The notes under the pieces were generated by a model. That model had not been told where the DNA came from, searched no databases, and was given only the letters and a program-made list of their open reading frames with translations. The translations under genes and the position numbers were made by a program. From positions 48,432-112,431 of the forward strand of contig DATKSK010000042.1 in the NCBI GenBank assembly GCA_035531755.1: a stretch of DNA of 64,000 nucleotides, given 5' to 3'. Below are positions 57,316-64,000 of this stretch, in pieces. How positions within the stretch are numbered: the stretch's first letter is position 1; the number at the start of each line of letters is the position of its first letter. This DNA is from Acidimicrobiales bacterium (GTDB taxonomy: Bacteria > Actinomycetota > Acidimicrobiia > Acidimicrobiales > UBA8190).

Positions 57316-58773
57316 TCAGACCGAGGGCGAGAAGCCGGCCGGCAGGTTGATGGACTTCTTCTCGAGGAACAGCTCCAGGCCGTCGGGGCCGAACTCGCGG
57401 CCCATGCCCGACTCCTTGTAGCCGCCGAAGGGCGTGGAGAAGTCGATGGGGATGGGGCTGTTCAGCATGTAGGTGCCCGTCCGCACGCCGCGGGCCACCT
57501 TCAGGCCGCGCTCGGGGTCGCCGGTCCACACCGAGCCGCACAGCCCGTAGCTGGAGTCGTTGGCGATGGCCACGGCCTCGGCGTCGCCGCCGTCGTAGGG
57601 GATCACCGCCAGCACCGGCCCGAAGATCTCCTCCTGGGCGATGCGCATGGAGTTGTCCACGTTCACGAACACCGTGGGCTCGACGAACCAGCCCTTGTCC
57701 ATGGCGGGGCGCCCGCCGCCGATGGCGATCTTGGCCCCCTCCTCCTGCCCGAGCTTGATGTAGCCCTCGACCCGGTCGCGCTGGCGCTCGGCCACGAGCG
57801 GCCCCACCTCGACGGTGGGGTCGAGCGGGTCACCCACCTTCATGGCCGACACCGACTCCACCAGGGCGTCGACGACCTCCTGGTAGCGGTCGCGGGGGGC
57901 GAGGATCCTCGTCTGGGCGATGCACGCCTCGCCGTTGTTCATGAGCGCGTTGGGCAGCAGCATCGGCAGGGCCTGGGCGAGGTCGACGTCGTCGAGGAGC
58001 ACGGCCGCCGACTTGCCGCCGAGCTCGAGGCTGAAGCGCTTCAGCTGCTCGCCGCAGATGGCGCCGATCTTCTTGCCGGCCACGGTCGAGCCCGTGAACG
58101 ACACCTTGTTGATGCCGGGGTGGCGGACGAGGTGCTCGCCCACCTCGCGACCGGCCGGGAGCACGCTCAGCACACCCTTGGGCAGCCCCGCCGCCTCGAA
58201 CAGCTCGGCCAGGCGGAAGGCGTCGAGCGGGGTCTCCGGCGCCGGCTTGAACACCACCGTGCACCCGGCCACCAGCGCCGGGGAGAGCTTGGCGGCGGCG
58301 ATGAACATGGGCACGTTCCACGGGCTGATGGCCGCCACCACGCCGACCGGCTCCTTGGCCACGAGGACCTCGCCCATGAGGCCCTGGCGCACCTCGTCGA
58401 ACTGGAACGTCGAGGCCAGGCCGGCGTAGTAGTCCATGATCATCGTGGGCGCGAACACCTGGGCCATGGTGCCCCAGGCGACGGGCGAGCCCATCTCGAT
58501 GGTGATGAGCTCGGCGAAGCCCTGCATGTCGGCCTGGACGGCCTGGGAGACCTTGGTGAGGATCTCGGCCCGCTCGGCCGGGGTCATGCGCGGCCACGGG
58601 CCGTTGTCGAAGGCGTCGCGTGCCAGGGCGACGGCCTTGTCGACGTCCGCCTCGGTGGCGTCGGGGACGCGACCGGCGACCTCTTCGGTCGTCGGGTTGA
58701 TCACGTCGATGGTGCCGGTGCCCGAAGAGCTCACCCACTCGCCACCGATGAACAGCCGGTCGAAAACCTTCAC
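57316..58773 (-). CDS. Aldehyde dehydrogenase
   Basis: A 485-residue NAD(P)-dependent aldehyde dehydrogenase from GTG 58773, with GGAGGTGGGG upstream. ISPWNVPMFIAAAKLSPALVAG holds Asn159, LELGGKSAAVLL holds Glu250, and NNGEACIAQTRI holds Cys284 as nucleophile. The C-terminal STPFGGYKESGMGREFGPDGL is typical. Related proteins act on long-chain or aromatic aldehydes; substrate unknown. Standing alone, it is separated from others by about 240 bases. Confidence 0.93.
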   Translation of the reverse strand: MKVFDRLFIGGEWVSSSGTGTIDVINPTTEEVAGRVPDATEADVDKAVALARDAFDNGPWPRMTPAERAEILTKVSQAVQADMQGFAELITIEMGSPVAWGTMAQVFAPTMIMDYYAGLASTFQFDEVRQGLMGEVLVAKEPVGVVAAISPWNVPMFIAAAKLSPALVAGCTVVFKPAPETPLDAFRLAELFEAAGLPKGVLSVLPAGREVGEHLVRHPGINKVSFTGSTVAGKKIGAICGEQLKRFSLELGGKSAAVLLDDVDLAQALPMLLPNALMNNGEACIAQTRILAPRDRYQEVVDALVESVSAMKVGDPLDPTVEVGPLVAERQRDRVEGYIKLGQEEGAKIAIGGGRPAMDKGWFVEPTVFVNVDNSMRIAQEEIFGPVLAVIPYDGGDAEAVAIANDSSYGLCGSVWTGDPERGLKVARGVRTGTYMLNSPIPIDFSTPFGGYKESGMGREFGPDGLELFLEKKSINLPAGFSPSV

Positions 58774-59017
58774 GTCCCCACCTCCGAGTGGAACCTGTTC
58801 CGTTCCCGCCGATGCTAGCCATCCACCGGGGGCTTCGACAGCCGGGGGCACCCTCACCGGGGCCCCGGCCGCCAGATGCAGTGCAGGGCCCGGCCGCCAG
58901 ATGCGGCGCCGGGTCGGGGCGGCGGGAGGGGCGACGGGCCGGGGCGTCAGATACGGAGCCGGGTCGGGAGGGTGGCCCCGGTCGGGCCGGTGGAGAGCCG
59001 ACCGGCCCTCCCCGTGC

Positions 59018-59770
59018 TCAGCGGGCCGGCACCGACGCCGAGGCGCGGGGAGCCACCACGGGCGGGGCCGAGCCGATCTGTGACAGGGCGAGATCGACGG
59101 TGAGCCGCTGGCCCCGGTACACCGCCGTGATCTTCTCGTCGGTCACGAAGTCGCCGTGGACCGTCGCCGTGAGCCGCAGCGACGACAGCTGTGAGGGGGG
59201 CATGCCCAGGACCGAGGTGATGTAGCTGTCGAGCTCGGCCGGCACGAAGTCGAAGGTGTCCCCGTGCTTGATGGCCGTGGTCGCACCCGCGGCCGCCGCC
59301 CACGGGGACAGCACCGTCGCGATGGCCTGGGCCCCGAACGTCGCGCTCGGCGGGCTCGCCGACCACGTCGACCCGGTGGAGCGGTACGCCACCGGTCCGA
59401 TGACGATCACGGTCACGGGCGTGCCGGTGGGGCCGGTCCCCGACTCGCGCACCCGGTCGGGCGCCTGGTAGAGGACGTGGACCACCTGGCGCGGGGACGC
59501 GGCGCCGATACGGCCGGAGAGCGGGGTGACCGAGTTGGTGTCGGTGAGGACGAACCCGGACGCCGCCATGGTGGCCTTGGCCGCGATGCGCAGGTTCTGC
59601 TGGTCGACGGGCGGGGCCGTCGCCAGCGACAAGGCGATGGCGCCGACGGCGAGGAGGCCGAGGAGCCCGACCAGGGCGAGGGGCAGCGCCCGCTGCTTCG
59701 TCTGCGTCGTCTGGGTCGTCAGCGGCATCGGCGGCATCGGCGTCGTCGGCACTGTCTGCGTCGGCTGCAT
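59018..59770 (-). CDS. Membrane-anchored LolA/LprG-like protein
   Basis: A 250-residue protein from ATG 59770. A Thr/Pro/Met-rich start is followed by one helix, ALPLALVGLLGLLAVGAIALSLA. The outer domain has long beta strands: VVHVLYQAPDRVRESGTGPTG, VTVIVIGPVAYRSTGSTW and LTATVHGDFVTDEKITAVYRG. The pattern suits a half-barrel that binds lipid, as in LolA or LppX types. Role uncertain. Confidence 0.6.
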   Translation of the reverse strand: MQPTQTVPTTPMPPMPLTTQTTQTKQRALPLALVGLLGLLAVGAIALSLATAPPVDQQNLRIAAKATMAASGFVLTDTNSVTPLSGRIGAASPRQVVHVLYQAPDRVRESGTGPTGTPVTVIVIGPVAYRSTGSTWSASPPSATFGAQAIATVLSPWAAAAGATTAIKHGDTFDFVPAELDSYITSVLGMPPSQLSSLRLTATVHGDFVTDEKITAVYRGQRLTVDLALSQIGSAPPVVAPRASASVPAR

Positions 59771-59787
59771 CGTGTCGGTCCGGGCGC

Positions 59788-60156
59788 TCAGCCGGCCGGC
59801 GGCGCGTTGAGCACGCCCTCGTCGCGCAGGCGGGAAGCGAGCCACGACACGCTGTCGTCACCGGTCATGGCGTCCTGCCATCCGGCGAGCACCTGGTCCA
59901 ACCGGTCGCGGTCGGGGACCCACCCCACGACGGCGACGGTCAGGGCGTCCACGGGCACCGACCCCGAGAAGACGTCCCCGAAGGGGTCCTCGGCGCTGCG
60001 CCCCGCCGGTTCGCGCATCACGTAGAGCTCCCCGGTGTCGGCGACCCAGGACACCTCGTAGCGAACGCCCTGGGCGTCGTGCCACTCGGTACCCAGCTCG
60101 ATCTCCTCGGACCGACGGCGGCGCTCGTCGGCCTCGTAGAACTCCTCGATGTCCAT
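59788..60156 (-). CDS. Hypothetical acidic protein
   Basis: A 122-residue protein from ATG 60156. MDIEEFYEADERRRRSEEIE opens it, then GTEWHDAQGVRYEVSWVADTGELYVMRE and LTVAVVGWVPDRDRLDQVLAGWQDAM. No family is recognised; similar small actinobacterial proteins near tRNA genes are common. It is 17 bases from the LolA-like gene. Confidence 0.65.
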   Translation of the reverse strand: MDIEEFYEADERRRRSEEIELGTEWHDAQGVRYEVSWVADTGELYVMREPAGRSAEDPFGDVFSGSVPVDALTVAVVGWVPDRDRLDQVLAGWQDAMTGDDSVSWLASRLRDEGVLNAPPAG

Positions 60157-60188
60157 GACCCTCCCGTCGGCGACCACACGACCCGCCG

Positions 60189-60261
60189 TGGGGCCGGGAG
60201 GGATCGAACCTCCGACCCAGGGATTATGAGTCCCCTGCTCTGACCACTGAGCTACGGCCCC
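60189..60261 (-). tRNA. tRNA-Met (elongator, anticodon CAT)
   Basis: The minus strand has acceptor GGGGCCG/CGGCCCC, D arm GCTCAGTGGTCAGAGC, anticodon loop CTCATAA with CAT, and T arm GGAGGTTCGATCCCTCC. The ACTCATAAT loop context matches elongator tRNA-Met rather than initiator. Discriminator A; CCA not encoded. Confidence 0.93.
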
Positions 60262-60385
60262 GTTGCCTGCCCCCGGAGGGGTGCCAGCCAGGCGGTGGGA
60301 GCGTAGCTGGCCCCGGTTGGACCGGTGGGCGCCCTTCAGCTGGGGGGGGCGTCGGCACGGCCGTGGAGGACTGCTGGAGGCCCGG

Positions 60386-60458
60386 CTCCGGGGGAGAGAC
60401 TCGAACTCTCAACCTAGCGGTTAACAGCCGCTTGCTCTGCCGATTGAGCTACCCCGGA
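60386..60458 (-). tRNA. tRNA-Asn (anticodon GTT)
   Basis: The minus strand folds with acceptor TCCGGGG/CCCCGGA, anticodon stem AGCGG/CCGCT around CTGTTAA, and T arm GAGAGTTCGAGTCTCTC. The anticodon GTT reads asparagine; discriminator G agrees with that. CCA is not encoded. Confidence 0.93.
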
Positions 60459-60509
60459 ATGGCGCTGGCCGGGTGGTGTCCGGCCTCGTGAAGATAGCAG
60501 CGCGGGTGC

Positions 60510-61961
60510 TCAGACCTCGTCCAGGAAGTCCCGCAGGGGCTGGGCCGCATTGGGGTGGCGGAGCTTGGCGAGGGTCTTGGCCTCGATCTGCCGGATCCGC
60601 TCGCGGGTCACGCCGAAGGCCTTGCCGACCTCCTCGAGCGTGCGCACGCGTCCGTCCTCGAGCCCGAAGCGCAGCTCCATGACCTCGCGCTCGCGCCGGG
60701 GCAGCGTCGCCAGCGCATCGCGCACCGCTTCATGCAGCATCGAGCGCGTGGCGGCGTCGTCGGGCACCTCGGCGCCCTGGTCCTCGATGAGGTCGGACAG
60801 GCTGAAGTCCTCCTCGTCGCCCATCGGCTGCTCGAGCGACACCGTATCCTGGTTGATGCGCTGGATCTCGCGCACGCGCTCGATGGGGAACTCCACGCGG
60901 CTGGCGATCTCCTCGACTGTCGGTTCGCGGCCGAGCTCCTGGAGGAGTCCCCGCTGCACGCGCACCACCTTGTTGATGGTCTCCACCATGTGCACGGGGA
61001 TGCGGATCGTGCGGCCCTGGTCGGCGAGCGCCCGGGTGATCGCCTGGCGGATCCACCACGTGGCGTAGGTCGAGAACTTGAAGCCCTTGGTGTAGTCGAA
61101 CTTCTCCACGGCCCGCATGAGGCCCAGGTTCCCCTCCTGGATGAGATCCAGGAAGGCGAGCCCGCGGTTGCGGTACCGCTTGGCGATCGAGACGACCAGG
61201 CGCAGGTTGGCCTCGATCAGCGCCTCCTTGGCCTGCTGGCCCCGCCGGACCTGCATACGGATGCGGGTGCGCTCCTCGGCGGGCAGCTTGCCCCCACCGG
61301 CGGGGGCCTCGGCGCCGGCGAGCTCCTCGACTGCGGCGTTCCCCGCCTCGATGCGCTTGGCCAGCTCCACCTCGAGCTCGGCGGTGAGCAGGGGGACCTT
61401 GCCTATCTCCTTCAGGTAGGTGTGCACGGGGTCGGCGGCGGTGCCGCCCCCGTGGTCGGGCGACGCGTAGGACGCGATGCGGCCGCGCCCGGGGCGCGGC
61501 GTCTGGCGGTCCATGACCTCGTCGACGGGCTCGCGCTTGAAGGCACGCCGGCGCAGCCGCTGCAGCGGTCCCGTGCCGTCCTCGCCGTCGGCGGTGACGT
61601 CCCCGTCGCCGGCCTCGGGCGCCGCCGCCGGCTTGGCGGCGGCGAGATCGGCGGGCAGGGCTTCGACCACTTCCTCCGCCACCACTTCGGCGACGGCTTC
61701 GGCGACGGCTTCCTCGAGCACGACGGGGGCGGCGCCGCTGCGCGTCTCCTCCACGTACTCGATGCCCTCGAGGCGCACGCGGGCCACGACGTCCTCGATG
61801 ACGTCGTGCGTGAGCTCGACGGCCTGGAGGACCAGGATCAGATCGTCCTGGGTCAGGTACCCCCGCCGGCGGCCGACGGCGAGCAGTTGCTCGAACCCCT
61901 CGACCGCCACGCCGTCTGGGGCCGGCCGGACGGAGCCGGCTGGCGGGTGAACCTCACTCAT
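60510..61961 (-). CDS. rpoD: Primary sigma factor RpoD/SigA
   Basis: A 483-residue housekeeping sigma factor. Region 1.1 is at the start, followed by an acidic Ala/Glu/Val linker. Region 1.2-2 includes [20 protein letters not shown] and [23 protein letters not shown] with [20 protein letters not shown]. Region 3 has [14 protein letters not shown], and region 4 has [20 protein letters not shown] with [17 protein letters not shown]. It directs RNA polymerase to core promoters. Its ATG overlaps the end of dnaG by eight bases. Confidence 0.97.
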   Translation of the reverse strand: MSEVHPPAGSVRPAPDGVAVEGFEQLLAVGRRRGYLTQDDLILVLQAVELTHDVIEDVVARVRLEGIEYVEETRSGAAPVVLEEAVAEAVAEVVAEEVVEALPADLAAAKPAAAPEAGDGDVTADGEDGTGPLQRLRRRAFKREPVDEVMDRQTPRPGRGRIASYASPDHGGGTAADPVHTYLKEIGKVPLLTAELEVELAKRIEAGNAAVEELAGAEAPAGGGKLPAEERTRIRMQVRRGQQAKEALIEANLRLVVSIAKRYRNRGLAFLDLIQEGNLGLMRAVEKFDYTKGFKFSTYATWWIRQAITRALADQGRTIRIPVHMVETINKVVRVQRGLLQELGREPTVEEIASRVEFPIERVREIQRINQDTVSLEQPMGDEEDFSLSDLIEDQGAEVPDDAATRSMLHEAVRDALATLPRREREVMELRFGLEDGRVRTLEEVGKAFGVTRERIRQIEAKTLAKLRHPNAAQPLRDFLDEV

Positions 61962-63897
61962 GCGAATCGTCCCCTCCGACGAGCCAGGCTAGCAACCGGT
62001 CCGCGGCTGCGAGACCGCCCTCGCGTTCGTCGAGTTCGTCGAGGTCACGGCGCACGCGGGCGATCACGGGCGCGATCTCGCCCACCGCGTCCGGGGACAG
62101 GCGGGCCTGCGCCTCGGCGACGGCGAGCGCCCGACGCGAGGCGTTGCGCACCAGGGTCACCACGACGTCATCGGCATCCGACGCCGGCTCCTCGACCGCC
62201 AGGCGACGCAGCATGGCGGCCACACGCGGGTCGTGGTGCTCGGCGGCTTCGACGGCCTCGTGCAGGTCGTCGGCCCCGGCGAGCGCCTCGAAGGCGGCCC
62301 GCTGGAGCTCGTCGGGGAAGAGGACGGCCTCGAGCCGGGCCGCCACGAGCTCGGGGCTGTGCACGGCCAGGCGCAGCGCCTCGAGCCCCGGGCGCGACGC
62401 GTCCCCGTCGGCACGGGCCCGGACCGCCCCCGGCCGCCCGGCGACCCCGCCGAGAGGAGGGCGCGACGGCGACGCCTGACCACCGGCACGACCCCCGGTG
62501 GGCCCGGTGCGGGCCGCGGCCCCGGCGCGACCCCCGGCCCGGGCGGCCCCGTCCTCCGCGCCCGCCCGCGCCCCCTCGGCCACCCGCTCGGCCAGGGCGC
62601 GCAGCGCGGCGGGCTCCAACCGGCAGCGGTCGGCGACGTGCATCAGGTACTGGTCGCGCACGAGCTCGTTGGGGTGCTCACCCACGACGGTGAGAGCCGC
62701 CTCGGCCGCCTTGGCCCGGCCCTCGGCGGTGCGCAGGTCCGCCGCCTGCAGCACCCGGTCGATGCGGAAGGCCAGGAACGGCTGGGCGGCGGCGACGGCG
62801 GCCCGCAGGGCGTCGGGGTCGGTGCGCGCCAGGTCGGCGGGGTCGGCCCCGGGCGGGAGGGCGGCGACGGCGACGTCGACCTCGTGGTGGCGCTCCCACT
62901 CGTAGACGCGGCCCGCGCCGGCCTGGCCGGCGGCGTCGGCGTCGTAGGCGAGCACCACGCGCGAGGCGAAGTTGCGCAGGAGCCGGAAGTGGTCCTCGCC
63001 CAGGGCGGTGCCGCAGGTGGCCACGGCACGCGGCATGCCGGCGAGGAAGAAGGCGATGACGTCGGTGTAGCCCTCGCACACGATGACCTCGCCGCTGGCG
63101 ATGACGTCCTGCTTGGCCCAGTTGAGGCCGTACAGGGTGCGGCGCTTGGAGTAGATGGGGCCGTCCTGCGAGTTCTTGTACTTGGGCCCCGGTCCGGGCC
63201 CCGCCGCCGCGCCGGCGGCCCCGGTCGCAACGTCGACGTCGGTGGTGGGGAGGATGCGGCCGCCGAGGGCGATGGGCCGACCCGAGGGGTCGAAGATGGG
63301 GAAGAGCACCCTCGCCCGGAAGGCGTCCTGCTGGCGGCCCCGGCGGTTCACGAAGCCGAGGCCCGAATCGACGAGGACCTTCTCCGACACCTTGAGGTGC
63401 GTGGCCAGCGTGTCCCAGTCGTCGGGCGCCCATCCGAGGCTGAACCGCCGCACGACCTCCCCGTCGTAGCCGCGCGAGCGCAGGTAGTCGCGCGCCCTGC
63501 CGGCGTCGGCGGCCGACAGGAGACGCTCGTGGTAGAAGGCGACGGCCTTGGCCACGGCGTCGTACAGCGGGGCGCGCTGCTGGCGATCCGCCGTCGCCGA
63601 GGGGTCCTCGGTGATGGTGACGCCGGCCCGGTCGGCCAGGCGGCGCACCGCCTCGGGGAAGTCCACGTGCTCGGTCTCGCGCACGAAGGTGATGGCGTCC
63701 CCCGAGCGCTGGCAGCCGAAGCAGTGGAAGACGCCCATCTCGGCGTTGACGCTGAACGACGGGGACTTCTCCTGGTGGAACGGGCACAGGCCGACCCACC
63801 GCGTGCCCTGCTTCTTCAGGGCGGCGTGCTCGCTGATCAGCGCCACGATGTCGGTGGCGCTGCGCACACGGGCGACGTCCTCGTCGGGGATGGCCAC
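61954..63897 (-). CDS. dnaG: DNA primase DnaG
   Basis: A 647-residue primase. The zinc finger is Cys38-His41-Cys59-Cys62 ([18 protein letters not shown]). The TOPRIM core includes [14 protein letters not shown] with Glu275 and [11 protein letters not shown] with Asp319/Asp321. A long Ala/Gly/Arg-rich linker precedes a helical C-terminal domain that should bind DnaB helicase. It makes RNA primers at replication forks. Order dnaG-rpoD with overlap matches the macromolecular-synthesis operon of many bacteria. Confidence 0.97.
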   Translation of the reverse strand: MAIPDEDVARVRSATDIVALISEHAALKKQGTRWVGLCPFHQEKSPSFSVNAEMGVFHCFGCQRSGDAITFVRETEHVDFPEAVRRLADRAGVTITEDPSATADRQQRAPLYDAVAKAVAFYHERLLSAADAGRARDYLRSRGYDGEVVRRFSLGWAPDDWDTLATHLKVSEKVLVDSGLGFVNRRGRQQDAFRARVLFPIFDPSGRPIALGGRILPTTDVDVATGAAGAAAGPGPGPKYKNSQDGPIYSKRRTLYGLNWAKQDVIASGEVIVCEGYTDVIAFFLAGMPRAVATCGTALGEDHFRLLRNFASRVVLAYDADAAGQAGAGRVYEWERHHEVDVAVAALPPGADPADLARTDPDALRAAVAAAQPFLAFRIDRVLQAADLRTAEGRAKAAEAALTVVGEHPNELVRDQYLMHVADRCRLEPAALRALAERVAEGARAGAEDGAARAGGRAGAAARTGPTGGRAGGQASPSRPPLGGVAGRPGAVRARADGDASRPGLEALRLAVHSPELVAARLEAVLFPDELQRAAFEALAGADDLHEAVEAAEHHDPRVAAMLRRLAVEEPASDADDVVVTLVRNASRRALAVAEAQARLSPDAVGEIAPVIARVRRDLDELDEREGGLAAADRLLAWLVGGDDSHE

Positions 63898-63957
63898 GTC
63901 CGGACGGTACCGCGCCCGGGTGTCACCGGTGGCCGGGCGCTCCCCCGGCGCCCCGGC

Positions 63958-64000
63958 CTACCGGGTGCGCCTGGTGGCCTTCCGGGCGGCGCCGGGGCGC
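63958..64000 (-). CDS. C-terminal end of an unidentified gene, 5' part outside window
   Basis: In one minus-strand frame the last bases read RPGAARKATRRTR and a TAG stop at 63958-63960. Such a basic tail could belong to any protein, and no family can be named from 13 residues. It is listed only because it may be co-transcribed with dnaG. Confidence 0.3.
   Translation of the reverse strand, partial: RPGAARKATRRTR

Noticed and set aside
57193..58818. 541-codon plus-strand frame opposite aldehyde dehydrogenase
   Set aside because: The minus strand encodes all catalytic residues of aldehyde dehydrogenase; the plus frame has His/Gly/Asp repeats of antisense type.

Overview
The window is high-GC DNA (roughly 70% by eye) with GTG starts, 4-base stop/start overlaps and mycothiol-type DinB/maleylpyruvate isomerase proteins. 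It also has a C4 zinc-ribbon protein next to a histidine phosphatase, an SCO6745-family protein and a dnaG-rpoD pair. Together these point to a chromosomal segment of an actinobacterium, possibly Acidimicrobiia or another deep branch. That placement is inference from gene content; no 16S gene is present.

Layout. 0-2.6 kb: an amine or omega-amino-acid catabolic set (FAD oxidoreductase, Lrp/AsnC regulator, class III aminotransferase). 2.7-5.2 kb: small proteins (DUF6458 membrane protein, CCCH zinc-knuckle protein, cupin, Thr-rich secreted protein, SnoaL-like). 5.5-10.2 kb: a sugar block with a GH1 glycosidase, a type-1 periplasmic binding protein and a GH13 alpha-glucosidase. 10.2-14.5 kb: a quinone oxidoreductase divergent from a TetR-haloalkane dehalogenase-sulfatase row, with short tandem repeats in two spacers. 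14.5-18.5 kb: housekeeping-type genes. 18.5-22.0 kb: a zinc/manganese ABC transporter (two permeases and an ATPase, no binding protein) divergent from a Fur/Zur regulator, with a palindrome between them. 22.0-33.5 kb: rhodanese with a decayed cysteine-dioxygenase stub, several secreted proteins, hemerythrin, a second CCCH zinc-knuckle protein and a large S15-type peptidase/esterase.

The stretch from about 33.7 to 53.3 kb looks like an accessory island. It mixes intact sulfur/persulfide genes with broken ones and ends at a tRNA-Val whose 3' end faces the island. The intact genes are a tandem rhodanese, an AhpD-like protein, a DUF2892 protein behind a CsoR/CstR-like palindrome, a NicO-like transporter and a TauE/SafE exporter. 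They also include two DsrE proteins, an ArsR-rhodanese fusion regulator, a CstB-like metallo-beta-lactamase/rhodanese protein with an MFS transporter, an HD-GYP/LuxR regulator and an ArsM-like methyltransferase. Broken genes here include a katG 5' stub, two methyltransferase remnants, a DUF302 gene with a one-base frameshift, an oxidoreductase N-terminal stub and an SRPBCC gene that loses its C-terminus beside a CcdA/MazF-like toxin-antitoxin pair. The genes fit together as uptake/export, sulfur transfer, oxidation of persulfide and sensing of reactive sulfur, with ArsR and probably CsoR/CstR control.

53.4-64 kb returns to core-like genes: mycothiol isomerase family, universal stress protein, inositol monophosphatase family, aldehyde dehydrogenase, tRNA-Met, tRNA-Asn, rpoD and dnaG. 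All functional calls are from reading motifs; no database search was run.
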